From Solihabitans fulvus (GTDB taxonomy: Bacteria; Actinomycetota; Actinomycetes; Mycobacteriales; Pseudonocardiaceae): a DNA stretch of 64,000 nucleotides. A model generated the notes under the pieces. It saw only the letters and a list, made by a program, of their open reading frames with translations. It had not been told where the DNA came from and did no database searches. Below are positions 1 through 8,560 of the stretch, one piece after another. The stretch is taken from contig NZ_VUOB01000001.1 in assembly GCF_008386585.1 (NCBI RefSeq), positions 45,201 to 109,200 on the forward strand, written 5' to 3'. Numbering within the stretch: position 1 is the stretch's first letter; the number at the start of each line of letters is the position of its first letter. The position numbers and the translations under genes are program-made.

Positions 1-1147
1 CTTGATCTGAATGAGCTGAATGAGCGTCGCCGGGCTCCGACACTGGCTCGTCGGTTGACTCCAGCGACCAGCAAGATCCCTGCCCGTACCCGCTGCGCTG
101 CGATGTCACCCCTGCCTTGCGACGGGCCCGCTTCAGTGTCGCCTCAGCGAACCCGTCGGCTCTGCCGGCCTTGACGACGTCGGCGAACTTCGCCGAACCT
201 CCCTCGTCCATCAGGTAGCCTCGTAGCCACTGCGCGGCCTCGGAAAGCTCACCGCTCGACTCGCCCTCGCCCGCCCGTGCCTCGCGCAGGATGTCCTCCA
301 CCGAGCGGTCGGCTTCACCAAGCAACACGAACCGACCCGTGCGAGCGATCCCCATCCGTGTAGGTACCTCTGCCTCCTCGATCCGGTAGGACAGCGACGG
401 CAAATTGCTGCGCCCCAGGCTGTTCTTCACCTCGGTCACCACGCCCCTGCCATCGCCCGCCGCGTCGTCGGAGGCGAACCCGAACACCGAACGCGGCACG
501 TTCTTGAACGCCCCCGACCCGGTGATCAACGACGCGGCGTCCAGATGGGCGCCCTTGCCGAAGTGCGCGATGCCCAGCACGACCGCGCCCGTGCGGTCCG
601 CGATCCCGGCCAACGGGTCGAGCACCTGCCGCACCTGACGTTCCCGATGGGTGTCGAGCTTCTCGGAGATCACCGACATCAGCGGGTCGATCACGACCAG
701 GCCCACCCGGTCCTCCACGATCGTCCGCTCCAACAAGGCGTTGTCCACCGGCAGCGACAACTGGGCGACCCGATCCAGCTCGGTCACCACGTCGAAACGT
801 GCCACCTTCGCGAGGTCGGCTCCGGCCGCGATAAGCCGGGGGACCAGGGTGTGCTTCCAGGAGTCCTCCACCGCGACGTACAACACGGTGCGAGGCTCTC
901 CTTTCCAGATCCCCGGCAGTAGGCCGCAGGTGGTCTGCGCGGCCATCCAGATGGCGAACGAGGACTTCCCGGTCCCCTCCCTGCCGGCGGCGACCGTGAT
1001 CGACCCGGCCGGGATGCGGCCCTGCCCCTGGGGTTTCCAGGCCCACGGCACCGGCTCCGGCTCGATCTCCGAGGCCCACGTCAACCGTGCCCTGCGGCGA
1101 GCTTCGGCAGGCGCGTCCGGTGTCGTGCGATCGTCGTTGACACCCAT
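1..1147 (-). CDS. RepA/AAA_25-type P-loop ATPase (partial, runs off left edge)
   Basis: The reading frame opens with ATG at 1147 and stays open to base 1 (about 382 codons seen). The N-terminal half carries a Walker A motif GREGTGKSS around residue 45-55 followed by FAIWMAAQ, and a Walker B-like stretch LVVIDPLMS near residue 140, as in hexameric RepA/DnaB-like plasmid helicases of the AAA_25 group. The C-terminal part contains a predicted small helical DNA-binding region. Its start overlaps the stop of the upstream gene by one base, so the two are translationally coupled. The likely role is replication initiation or helicase function for the excised element. The true C-terminus is not in the window. 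Confidence 0.75.
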   Translation of the reverse strand, partial: MGVNDDRTTPDAPAEARRRARLTWASEIEPEPVPWAWKPQGQGRIPAGSITVAAGREGTGKSSFAIWMAAQTTCGLLPGIWKGEPRTVLYVAVEDSWKHTLVPRLIAAGADLAKVARFDVVTELDRVAQLSLPVDNALLERTIVEDRVGLVVIDPLMSVISEKLDTHRERQVRQVLDPLAGIADRTGAVVLGIAHFGKGAHLDAASLITGSGAFKNVPRSVFGFASDDAAGDGRGVVTEVKNSLGRSNLPSLSYRIEEAEVPTRMGIARTGRFVLLGEADRSVEDILREARAGEGESSGELSEAAQWLRGYLMDEGGSAKFADVVKAGRADGFAEATLKRARRKAGVTSQRSGYGQGSCWSLESTDEPVSEPGDAHSAHSDQ

Positions 1148-1761
1148 CAGGCCGCACCTCCGGCGAACACGGCCAGACGGTCTCGCATGGTCTGGCACGC
1201 CGCGAACTCCTCGGCCACCGCCTCGTCAAGGCGGTCCTCCGCCGAGGTCTGAGCAACCAGCCGCAGCCGGTCGCCGGTCTGGATCAGCCGACGCCGCCAG
1301 GCCGCCCACAGCACCTGTCCGGCGTAGAACCACGCCGACGCCGGCACCACGCTGGAGGTGTAGACATCCGCCAGACATTTGCTGAGCACCTTCAACTGGT
1401 GCTCGCCGTTCACCGCCGCCGAGGACCGCGCAACGGCGAAGACCGCCGCCGGATCCGGCGCCACGCCCTGATCGACGCACGCGCGGGCCAACCCGAGCAC
1501 CACCCGCAGCCGGGGGTCGGCGATGTCCTCTTCGGACACCAGCTTCAGTAGCGCCGCGGCTCCGTCCGGGGCCTGGTGCAACAGCGCGCCGACGAACGCG
1601 ACTTCAACCTCGGTCACAACCATGATCCCCGACTCGCCGATGTGGTTCTCACCGTGCGATGTGGACAAGCAAGTGGCGCGGGTACGGTTGAAGCTGGCTG
1701 TTCCGGTCATCTGGGCGGCGGCTCCTTGCCGGGGGCCGCCGCTCCTTTGTGTCTGGGTCAC
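1147..1761 (-). CDS. DnaB-N-like replication protein of the element
   Basis: Encodes 204 residues from a GTG start that overlaps the preceding stop in a GTGA junction; an internal ATG (about 1624) preceding VVTEVEVAF is an alternative start and would remove a weakly conserved leader. The region from there on (EVEVAFVGALLHQ, then several helices ending in FAACQTMRDRLAVF) resembles the helical N-terminal domain of DnaB helicases. In many actinobacterial elements this domain is a separate protein placed just before the RepA-like ATPase, as here. The assignment rests on this pattern and on gene order, not on a catalytic motif. Confidence 0.55.
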   Translation of the reverse strand: MTQTQRSGGPRQGAAAQMTGTASFNRTRATCLSTSHGENHIGESGIMVVTEVEVAFVGALLHQAPDGAAALLKLVSEEDIADPRLRVVLGLARACVDQGVAPDPAAVFAVARSSAAVNGEHQLKVLSKCLADVYTSSVVPASAWFYAGQVLWAAWRRRLIQTGDRLRLVAQTSAEDRLDEAVAEEFAACQTMRDRLAVFAGGAA

Positions 1762-1994
1762 GCTGCATCGCTCCTTGCCGTCGGAGTCCTGCGTCGCGCT
1801 TCCGGAACGGAATCGGTATCGCCGTTGAGAATCGCCGCGATCCGCGCTCGTTGTCGCGCGCTGAAGGGTGGTGCGTTGCGAACGATCTGTTCGACGTACT
1901 CCTCAAGTCCCGGACAGATCGGAGCCTGCCCGGCGGCGCGTGATGTCGTCCGGCACCTTGTATTGCGCCGAGCGTGAGTGTCCTTACGCCTCAT
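1758..1994 (-). CDS. Small hypothetical element protein
   Basis: 78 residues if started at ATG 1994, which overlaps the end of the excisionase gene by 11 bases. A longer ORF begins at 2072 but would run deep into the excisionase gene. The N-terminal half is Arg-rich; the centre reads GLEEYVEQIVRNAPPF followed by SARQRARIAAIL, a pattern I recognise from small proteins encoded after excisionases in actinobacterial integrative elements. No catalytic motif is visible. Tight coupling on both sides places it in the xis-rep operon. Confidence 0.55.
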   Translation of the reverse strand: MRRKDTHARRNTRCRTTSRAAGQAPICPGLEEYVEQIVRNAPPFSARQRARIAAILNGDTDSVPEARRRTPTARSDAA

Positions 1995-2193
1995 CGCGCA
2001 ACACCCCCGCACTGCGGTGAGCGTCAGCGAACGCGCGGAGATCCTCAACGGAGATCCGCACGGCGCGGCCAATACGGATGCAGGGAAGCTCCCCCGACCT
2101 GATGGCGCGGCGAACTGTCACCTCGGAAACGCTGAGGCACTCCGCCGCCTCCAGGGCAGCAAGGAGTTGAGGCTGATCAATGTTGTCTGCCAC
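1984..2193 (-). CDS. Excisionase / MerR-type helix-turn-helix protein
   Basis: 69 residues from a GTG start at 2193. The sequence LSVSEVTVRRAIRSGELP then RIGRAVRISVEDLRAF is the classic HTH_17 excisionase fold: recognition helix, a small wing, and the short C-terminal helix. Such proteins act as recombination directionality or transcription factors of the element. It lies two genes from the serine recombinase, which fits a role in controlling excision and the downstream rep genes. Confidence 0.82.
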   Translation of the reverse strand: MADNIDQPQLLAALEAAECLSVSEVTVRRAIRSGELPCIRIGRAVRISVEDLRAFADAHRSAGVLRDEA

Positions 2194-2238
2194 GGTGTGG
2201 CCCTTCCAGAACAGGAAGGCCAGCGACAGGCTATGCGA

Positions 2239-2961
2239 CTAGAGCGCTCCCCCGGGCGCACACGGCCTGACGCGGCCCTCACTGTTATGAGCAGCAAGGG
2301 GCGCACCACGACCGGGAGCACGAGCCACGCGCGGCTCGGCAAGCACAGCACTACCTGGTGGTCGAGTCACGCGGACTGGTGGCGTGTTTGCCCCAGGACT
2401 CGCTGTTGGCTTCGGGACTAGCCAATCCGCGCGGAGGAGCCTGAACAGCTCCAGCAGGAGCGCAACTGGCAATTTCCGCTTGGCAGCCAACGCCAGCAGA
2501 GTCAAGAACCTGATCAGCCTCAGCGCGATGTCCAACCTGCGGGCAAGCGCTGCGCGCTCCTCCACGTTGGTCCAGCGCATCGGCGGATACACGATGTCCT
2601 CGCCCACCCTGGCCGAGAAGGCCGATTTGTCGGTCAGCAGCATCAGGTCTTCGTGCACGACATACGGAACATCACCAGTGCGGTCAAGCAACTGGCGACG
2701 CTTCGGATGGTTGCCCGCCCAACGAGATCTCGCCGCGTCGTCCTGCTCGACAAATGTCTCGAAGCCGAGAATCAGCCCGCGCGACAGCTCGGCCTCGATC
2801 GTCTGGTGTTGCTCGGTCGGCAGAGCGGTCCTCAGATCGTGGAGCGCATGGACCTTCAGCCGAATCTCGCGAGCGGAGAAGCACTCCGGATCGGCGGCCG
2901 ACGCCAGGACTCGACGTCGCGCGCTGTCGACGTCAATCTCCGTGCTCCCCCGAGCAACCAT
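2239..2961 (-). CDS. Hypothetical protein of the integrated element
   Basis: 240 residues; I do not recognise the family. The N-terminal two thirds are soluble and charged, with the segment VGEDIVYPPMRWTNVEERAALARRLD. A hydrophobic helix-rich segment follows (RLIRFLTLLALAAKRKLPVALLLELF, about residues 145-170). The last 60 residues are Pro/Ala/Arg-rich and probably disordered. It sits between the recombinase and the excisionase with 69-bp and 45-bp gaps, so it may be an accessory or cargo gene. The start ATG at 2961 is the only long option in this frame. Confidence 0.6.
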   Translation of the reverse strand: MVARGSTEIDVDSARRRVLASAADPECFSAREIRLKVHALHDLRTALPTEQHQTIEAELSRGLILGFETFVEQDDAARSRWAGNHPKRRQLLDRTGDVPYVVHEDLMLLTDKSAFSARVGEDIVYPPMRWTNVEERAALARRLDIALRLIRFLTLLALAAKRKLPVALLLELFRLLRADWLVPKPTASPGANTPPVRVTRPPGSAVLAEPRVARAPGRGAPLAAHNSEGRVRPCAPGGAL

Positions 2962-3030
2962 GTGATCAGACTAGACCGCTCGGGCCCACGAGTCGAGCGT
3001 TTGGGTTAGTCGCCGGGCTCGGGCAGCGAT

Positions 3031-4527
3031 TCATTCCACCGCAACAGGTCCATCGACGGCTTCGTTCTGCTCGCCGTCACGCTCGAACCGAACCTTGACG
3101 GACTCGGGTTTGAAGCCTGGGCCTCCGCGAGCGGGCATGATCGTCACCGTCACGGCCATCGCCTCAAGCAACGCGCGTTTCTGAGTGACGGCGAGCTTCT
3201 GCCAGCGCTCCTTCGCCTGTGGGCCAACCATGTCAGCGACAACATCCGCAGGCATCCCTTGCACCACATGCATTGCCTGACGTTCGGCCTTCAACAGATC
3301 CGGACGGAGCTTCGCGCTGATCCGACGCAGTTGCTCCCGGTCGATGTCACCAGTCGCGAAGTCGTCAGCCGCCGCGTCCAATCTGGACCGGATTCCCTCG
3401 GCTCGGTCCCGCGCCGCGCGCGCCTCCCTGTCGTCCCGCGTCAGCAGGTCGCGGGCATCAGGCTCCTGAAGCCGCCGAACCACCACCCGCTCAACAAGAT
3501 CGTCCACCCATGCCTGCCGTCGTCCGACGCAGGAGGATGGCCCGTCACAGACGTAGACCGTCGTCTTGCCCATCTCTTTATGGCGCGGGTTGAGCCACTT
3601 CTGGGTCACCCGCAGGTGCGCGCCGCAGCCTTCCTTGCCGCAGCGGCCGATACCGAAGGTCAGCAGGTGGGTTCGGGCGCCACTGCGGGCCTTGACCCGA
3701 GACGGATCTGTCACCAGTGCGACCACCTGATCATGCAGATCTCGATCAACGATCGGTGGCCAGGCCGCTGGACCGAAGTCCTCTCCCCCGCGTGCACGGC
3801 GTCCGATGTTGGCCAAGCGGATGGCTAGCTTGCGAACCGAGCTCGGCCTCCACGGCTTGTCGCCGCCGTGCGCCGTGGGAACACTCCGGGCGTTGAAGTC
3901 TGCGGTGATCGCCTTCAGCGACTCGCGGGCGAGAAGGCGATCCACGATCTCCCGCACGATCGCGGCCTGCTCCGGGTTGATCTCGTCGTACCAGTCGACA
4001 ACGTCCCCGCGCTGGTTGCGGACCTTGACCCGCTGCCAGCCGTACAACACCGCGCCGTTCGCCTTGCCCTCTTCGGCACGCTGGCGGGCCGCCGCCTCGA
4101 CTCGCTCCGCCTTGACTTCCGACTCCATCGTGTCGAACTCGCCCAGCAGCCCGGCCAGCGCACGACCGTGCGCCGAGGTCATGTCGATGTCCGAGCCCTT
4201 CACCAGCGCCACCGAGACGCCGGCCTTGGCCAGCTTCTCGATCGCGTCGACCCGTTCGCGGCGGTTGCGCCACAGCCTCGACATCTGGAAGGCCACGATC
4301 CGGGTGATCTTGCCGGACATCGCCGCGTCGATCAGCTTGTCGTACTCCGGGCGGGGACCACCCTTCAGTGCGGACAGGTCGTTGTCCACGAACACCAGGT
4401 CCTCGCTGACTGTCCAGCCGCGCCGCTCGCACAACGCCAGACCATCGGCGACCTGGCGCTGGACACCCTTCTCCAGCCCTAACGGGTCCTCGCTGATCCT
4501 GGCGTAGATCCCCACCGTCTCGGCCAT
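3031..4527 (-). CDS. Large serine recombinase (integrase)
   Basis: 498 residues. The N-terminal resolvase domain (about 1-150) begins GIYARISEDP with the catalytic serine at residue 12, then the Arg-rich motif SRLWRNRRER and GRALAGLLGEFDTMESE. A recombinase domain follows (residues about 160-260). Next is a zinc-ribbon-like region with paired cysteines (GRCGKEGCGA ... YVCDGPSSC), and a coiled coil follows at about 370-440, the layout of phiC31-type integrases. It ends the element and is transcribed away from the attachment site. Codon 16, four codons after the catalytic Ser, is a rare TTA (4480-4482), so translation may depend on a bldA-type tRNA. Confidence 0.93.
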   Translation of the reverse strand: MAETVGIYARISEDPLGLEKGVQRQVADGLALCERRGWTVSEDLVFVDNDLSALKGGPRPEYDKLIDAAMSGKITRIVAFQMSRLWRNRRERVDAIEKLAKAGVSVALVKGSDIDMTSAHGRALAGLLGEFDTMESEVKAERVEAAARQRAEEGKANGAVLYGWQRVKVRNQRGDVVDWYDEINPEQAAIVREIVDRLLARESLKAITADFNARSVPTAHGGDKPWRPSSVRKLAIRLANIGRRARGGEDFGPAAWPPIVDRDLHDQVVALVTDPSRVKARSGARTHLLTFGIGRCGKEGCGAHLRVTQKWLNPRHKEMGKTTVYVCDGPSSCVGRRQAWVDDLVERVVVRRLQEPDARDLLTRDDREARAARDRAEGIRSRLDAAADDFATGDIDREQLRRISAKLRPDLLKAERQAMHVVQGMPADVVADMVGPQAKERWQKLAVTQKRALLEAMAVTVTIMPARGGPGFKPESVKVRFERDGEQNEAVDGPVAVE

Positions 4528-4544
4528 GTCGGCCAGGGTAGCGC

Positions 4545-4595
4545 GTGTTCACCGATAATGTGATTTACTCTTCCCCGGCGGCCCCGGCCTCACCG
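4545..4595. other. Probable attachment-site junction (attL/attR)
   Basis: Between the recombinase start (4527) and in-frame MBL-fold coding sequence there is a stop codon (TAA 4556-4558). An abrupt return to the reading frame LFPGGPGLTGW follows. The first codons of the remnant (GAT TTA CTC) are AT-rich and include TTA, unlike the GC-rich codons after 4574, so the crossover core is probably within about 4559-4580. The exact dinucleotide core cannot be set without the other end. Confidence 0.55.
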
Positions 4596-4753
4596 GCTGG
4601 CCGCTGTCGGACTTCCCCACCATCATCGGGTCCGTCCGCAGGCTGCTACACGAGCTGCCGCTCGACACCGTCGTACACCCAGGCCACGGCCCGGACACCA
4701 CGATCGGTCGGGAACGGCCCGCATTGCCGGACTGGGAACGCCGAGGCTGGTGA
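4559..4753 (+). pseudogene. 3' remnant of an MBL-fold metallo-hydrolase gene split by the element
   Basis: An open frame reading LFPGGPGLTGWPLSDFPTII, then HPGHGPDTTIGRERP, ending WERRGW at TGA 4751-4753. This is the characteristic C-terminal end of bacterial MBL-fold hydrolases of the GloB/RBS type: GDxLFPGG before the last metal ligands, and the HPGHG metal-binding motif. The 5' part with the HxHxDH motif is missing and should lie on the far side of the element. About 63 codons remain, so it is not expected to be functional unless the recombination preserves a fusion. Confidence 0.78.
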
Positions 4754-4816
4754 GCACCGCGTCGGTGGCCGGACCGCCTGGTCGGTCCGGCCACACCGCG
4801 ACGGTCTCCTCGCCGG

Positions 4817-6541
4817 TCACGACCCGTCCGGCATCACGATCTTGGCCTCCAGGTCCGCGTGCTTGGCCAACAGGTAGAGCAGGTTCGATCCGTCGATCAA
4901 CTCCATCGGCTTGTTCGCGGCGAACTCGTAACTGGTCGGCCCGAAACCCGAGGTCGTGACCAGGATCCCCTTCGAAGCGCCCTCGTTCTGTAGCGTGCCG
5001 AACAGGTCGCGGACGGAGGACACGTCGACCGTGTTGCGGTACCTCTTGGCCTGGATCACCACCTTGCCGCCGAAGATGGGCCGTGGATCGAAGGCGACGC
5101 AGTCAACGCCGCCATCCCGCGACGGTCTGGTCTGCTTCGTGTCCAGGCCCATCTTCGCGAAGAGATTCTGGATAAGGCTCTCGAACTCCGTCGGCGACAA
5201 CTCCATCAGGTTCGGGCGAGCGTCCAGACCTGAGAGCACATCGGTCTCCTCGATGAACCGCTTGTCGACCATGTCGAACTCGAGCACGGGCCGAACCGGC
5301 GCCAGCTCGCCAGGCTTCTTGGAAACCGAGGCGTTCAGCCGCTCCAGGCAGGCGAGGGGTTCGACACGAGCCAGGTCGAGGTCGTCGAACACACCACGCG
5401 TCGTGCGCACCGTAACCAGGCACGGGCTGATCTGTTTGCCGGTGCCCGGATCGGTCGTGGTCACTATCGCGTTGAACACCACGGTGTCGACCACGCCGCC
5501 ACGATCGGCCTCGAATATCTCGTGCAGAGTCCGCAAGGTCACCTGCGCGACGACCGAACCGTACAGACCACGGATGTCTTTGAGTGGCCTGGCGACCGAC
5601 GTGATCTCGTCCTTGGACTTGACGTAGCGGTACTCGCGTTCAGCCGGCACGCAATCGAGCGCCGGCAGTTCGTACTCGACGACGAGCTGCCTCGACTCGG
5701 GCACATAGGCCACTCGATACCGTTGCGGGAACGCGGCCGGATAGTCGGAGTTCGCGAGCACCAAGGTGAAGTACTCGACGATCGCGTGCGGCTCACCGGC
5801 ACTGAACGCACTGGCGAAGGCGTCCACATCCGCGTTGTGCTCATCCACCTCACGGATCCGCTGCTCGGACTCCAGCTGATACTGGCGTTCGGCCGCCGCA
5901 AGCTTGCTCTGCCGCTCGCCCTCGGCCATGCGATGGTGCTCCTGCGCCGCCTCGAAGCGTTGCCGAGCGGCCGCTGCGTGCTGCTGCCACTGTTGGTCGG
6001 CGTCCTCGAACTGCTGTCTGGCCGCAGCCACGGCCCGCTCGTGACCGGCCTTGCCGCCAAACAGTTTGGCAAGTCCGGCCGGGGGCACTGGCGCGAACTG
6101 TTCGAAGACCGGTCGCACGGACAAAGGTTCCATCACCGGTGGCTGCTGTGGCACGGCCAATCCGCCGGGACGGAATCCGGGGTGCGCGACCTTGCGCTTC
6201 AGGGATTCGAAGTCGATGTGGTCATCGACCTCGAGTGTCGCGGCGAGCAGTCGTTCCAACTCGGCGACGGTTGATTCTAGGTCGGCGTTCAACTGTGCTG
6301 TTCGTGCGAGCTGCGCGTCAAGGTGGGCTTGCTTCCGGCGCTTTTCCGCGTCGGCTTGCGCTCGGACATCCGCCTTTGCCTTCTGCTCGGCCAAACGGTG
6401 CGCTGCCGCGACAGTTCGCTCAGCCTCACGGCGAGCCTGCTCCTGGGCGCGAATGTGTGCGGACTGCGCCCGTTGACGCTCTCGCTGGGCCCGCGCCGCC
6501 TCTCGCTGTATCTGGACGAAAATGCCAGTTCGACGTGCCAT
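4817..6541 (-). CDS. Coiled-coil Mrr-type restriction endonuclease
   Basis: 574 residues from ATG 6541 (an ATG ten codons upstream is also possible). Residues about 1-140 are a long highly charged coiled coil (many AQAER/EAER repeats), with a second coiled coil near 190-260. The C-terminal 130 residues contain the Mrr_cat PD-(D/E)xK core: LSPTEFESLIQNLF, DGGVDCVAFD, then VVIQAKRY. The D...QxK catalytic pair is therefore intact. Mrr proteins cleave modified or foreign DNA; the coiled-coil front may mediate oligomerisation or sensing. It lies just outside the attachment site and convergent with the MBL remnant, with no methyltransferase next to it, which fits a type IV-like or solitary enzyme. 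Confidence 0.8.
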   Translation of the reverse strand: MARRTGIFVQIQREAARAQRERQRAQSAHIRAQEQARREAERTVAAAHRLAEQKAKADVRAQADAEKRRKQAHLDAQLARTAQLNADLESTVAELERLLAATLEVDDHIDFESLKRKVAHPGFRPGGLAVPQQPPVMEPLSVRPVFEQFAPVPPAGLAKLFGGKAGHERAVAAARQQFEDADQQWQQHAAAARQRFEAAQEHHRMAEGERQSKLAAAERQYQLESEQRIREVDEHNADVDAFASAFSAGEPHAIVEYFTLVLANSDYPAAFPQRYRVAYVPESRQLVVEYELPALDCVPAEREYRYVKSKDEITSVARPLKDIRGLYGSVVAQVTLRTLHEIFEADRGGVVDTVVFNAIVTTTDPGTGKQISPCLVTVRTTRGVFDDLDLARVEPLACLERLNASVSKKPGELAPVRPVLEFDMVDKRFIEETDVLSGLDARPNLMELSPTEFESLIQNLFAKMGLDTKQTRPSRDGGVDCVAFDPRPIFGGKVVIQAKRYRNTVDVSSVRDLFGTLQNEGASKGILVTTSGFGPTSYEFAANKPMELIDGSNLLYLLAKHADLEAKIVMPDGS

Positions 6542-6714
6542 GTCCACTCCCGTGCCAGATGATGCGGCCATAGTCACATCGGTCCTTGGCACATGTTCGC
6601 TACATCGGGCAGCTACGACATTTGGGCGAGAACCGGTTCGGCGATGAAACCACCCACGGATGGCGATGGCGCCGAGTGTCGAACGGCAGGACGTCGAATG
6701 CGACGGCCACCCGC

Positions 6715-7623
6715 TCAGCCCTTCAGGCCGCTGGAGGTCAGTGAGGCCACGAAGTTGCGCTGTCCCACCAGAAACGCCACCAGCACCGGCAGTGTGGTGA
6801 GGACGTTGCCGGCCATCACCGCGGACCACTGGCTGCGGTGTTGGCCGGTGAACGTGGTCAGGCCCAGTTGGAGCGTGTAGTTGTGTTCGGTGGAGATCAC
6901 GATCAGCGGCCAGGTCAGGTCGTTCCAGGTGGTGAGGAACGTGAGCACGGCCAGGGTGGCCAGGGCCGGTCTCGCCAGCGGGAGCACGATCCGGATCAGC
7001 ACGCCGAGGCGGGTGCAGCCGTCGATGCGGGCCGCGTCCTCGAACTCGGGCGGCAGGGCGAGGAAGAACTGGCGCAACAGGAACACACCGAACGCGGACA
7101 CCAGGTTCGGCACGATCAGCGCCGGTAGCGAGTCGGTCAGGCCCAGTTGCCGCATCAGCAGGAACGTCGGGATCATGGTCAGCTGGAACGGCACCACCAG
7201 CGTCGCCATCAGCAAACCGAACACCACCCCCGCGCCACGGAACCTCATCCGCGCGAACCCGTACGCCGCGAGCGAGCACAGCACCAGGTTGGACAGCACG
7301 GTCGCGCCGGCCACCAGGCAGGAGTTGCCGAACCACACGGGGAACTCGGCGTTGCGCAACACATAGGTGTAGCCGTCCAGGTGCGGCGACGACGGGAACA
7401 GCGCGGGCGGGAACCGATTGATCTCCGCGTTGGACATGAACGACGACAACCCCAGCCACACCAGCGGCAGCGCGAACAGCACCGCCATCGGCGCGAGCGC
7501 GAGGTGCCACGGGTTGAACGGCAACAACCGCCGCCGAGAACGCCCCTTGGGGCGATCGTCCCCACCCTCCCCCCTTCCGAGGGTGGGGACGCGCCCTCCA
7601 CGCCGTCGCGCCATCGTGGTCAT
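6715..7623 (-). CDS. Carbohydrate ABC transporter permease (MalG type)
   Basis: 302 residues with six predicted transmembrane segments. It carries the BPD_transp_1 EAA loop EDAARIDGCTRLGVLIRIVLPLARPAL and a C-terminal NFVASLTSSGLKG typical of MalG-like sugar permeases. A strongly basic N-terminal tail (MTTMARRRGGR...) precedes TM1. It overlaps the upstream permease by four bases (ATGA at 7620-7623), so both are made from one mRNA with the binding protein. No ATPase (MsiK/UgpC type) gene is next to it, as is usual in actinomycetes that share one ATPase. Confidence 0.9.
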   Translation of the reverse strand: MTTMARRRGGRVPTLGRGEGGDDRPKGRSRRRLLPFNPWHLALAPMAVLFALPLVWLGLSSFMSNAEINRFPPALFPSSPHLDGYTYVLRNAEFPVWFGNSCLVAGATVLSNLVLCSLAAYGFARMRFRGAGVVFGLLMATLVVPFQLTMIPTFLLMRQLGLTDSLPALIVPNLVSAFGVFLLRQFFLALPPEFEDAARIDGCTRLGVLIRIVLPLARPALATLAVLTFLTTWNDLTWPLIVISTEHNYTLQLGLTTFTGQHRSQWSAVMAGNVLTTLPVLVAFLVGQRNFVASLTSSGLKG

Positions 7624-8510
7624 CCCGCCCTGCCTCGCATCCTGCGCAGCACCAGCCGCGCAACCGCGAGGCCGAAGACCGCGACCGCGACGACGTAGGC
7701 CACCGCAGCACCGTAACCGGCGTCGAACTGTTGGAAAGCCTGCTGGTACACGTAGAACACCACCACGGTCGTCGCTCGCAACGGACCGCCGTTGGTCGTG
7801 GTGTACACCAGTTCGAACAGCTGCAACGCCTGAAGTGTCTGCCACACCAACAGAAACACGAGGACCGGCGTGATGGCGGGCAGGGTCACGTGCCGGAACA
7901 CCGCCCGCCGGCCCGCGCCGTCGAGCCTGGCCGCCTCGACCAGGTGCGTCGGCACGTCCTGGAGCGCCGCCAACAGCACCACCACGCACAGGCCGATCCC
8001 ACCCCACAGGGAGATCGCCACCAGCGTGGCCATGGCCTGCCGAGGATCCTGGAAGAAGCCCTGCGGGCCGATGCCGACCCGCGCGAGCGCCGCGTTCGCG
8101 ACGCCGTAGTGCGGGTCGAACACGAAGGAGAACAGCGCGCCCTCGGCCGCCGCCGACACGACGAACGGCACGAACACGCAGGTGCGGTAGAACCCGGCGA
8201 ACCGCACCGGCTGGTTCAGCATCATCGCGATGCCGAGCCCGATCGCGATGGACAGCGGCACGAACAGCGCCGTGTAGTTCAGCGTGTGGCCGATCGCCGC
8301 GCGGAACACCGGATCCTCGGCGAGCCTGCGGTAGTTGGCCAGCCCGACCCACTTGCTCGGCGCAAGCAGGTCATCGTGCCGCAGCGACAACAGGAACGCC
8401 CACACCATCGGCCCGATGTTCAGCCCGAGGATGAGCACCGAGGCCGGGAGCACCAGGCCCCACCCGCTCGGGTGCTCGCCGAGCAGCCTGCGGCGGAGGC
8501 TCGTCGACAT
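7620..8510 (-). CDS. Carbohydrate ABC transporter permease (MalF type)
   Basis: 296 residues, six membrane segments, starting MSTSLRRRLLGEHPSGWGLVLPA. The EAA-like loop reads LVEAARLDGAGRRAVFRHVTLPAITP, matching MalF-type permeases of the CUT1 family. It partners with the adjacent MalG-type permease and lipoprotein to import an oligosaccharide or glycoside, presumably the substrate of the GH4 enzyme of the same strand. Confidence 0.9.
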   Translation of the reverse strand: MSTSLRRRLLGEHPSGWGLVLPASVLILGLNIGPMVWAFLLSLRHDDLLAPSKWVGLANYRRLAEDPVFRAAIGHTLNYTALFVPLSIAIGLGIAMMLNQPVRFAGFYRTCVFVPFVVSAAAEGALFSFVFDPHYGVANAALARVGIGPQGFFQDPRQAMATLVAISLWGGIGLCVVVLLAALQDVPTHLVEAARLDGAGRRAVFRHVTLPAITPVLVFLLVWQTLQALQLFELVYTTTNGGPLRATTVVVFYVYQQAFQQFDAGYGAAVAYVVAVAVFGLAVARLVLRRMRGRAG

Positions 8511-8560
8511 TGGTCAGAGCTCCTAACACGATGGCGACACGATGGTGTTCGAGCGGGGAA

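Larger units (their letters stand above)
1..4570. mobile_element. Integrase-proximal end of an integrated element (AICE-like or prophage-like)
   Basis: All genes from the left edge to 4527 lie on the minus strand and form a typical integration/replication module: large serine recombinase, hypothetical, excisionase, small protein, DnaB-N-like protein and RepA-like ATPase. Directly beyond the recombinase start the sequence becomes the 3' part of an MBL-fold hydrolase gene, which gives the element boundary at about 4555-4590. The other end, any transfer genes and the 5' half of the target gene lie left of the window. I infer an actinomycete integrative element; a small prophage or satellite is also possible because no structural or transfer gene is visible. 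Confidence 0.72.

Noticed and set aside
6542..7711. N-terminal extension of the Mrr nuclease in the same frame
   Set aside because: It would run through the permease gene on the same strand in another frame, and its composition is that of a shadow ORF.
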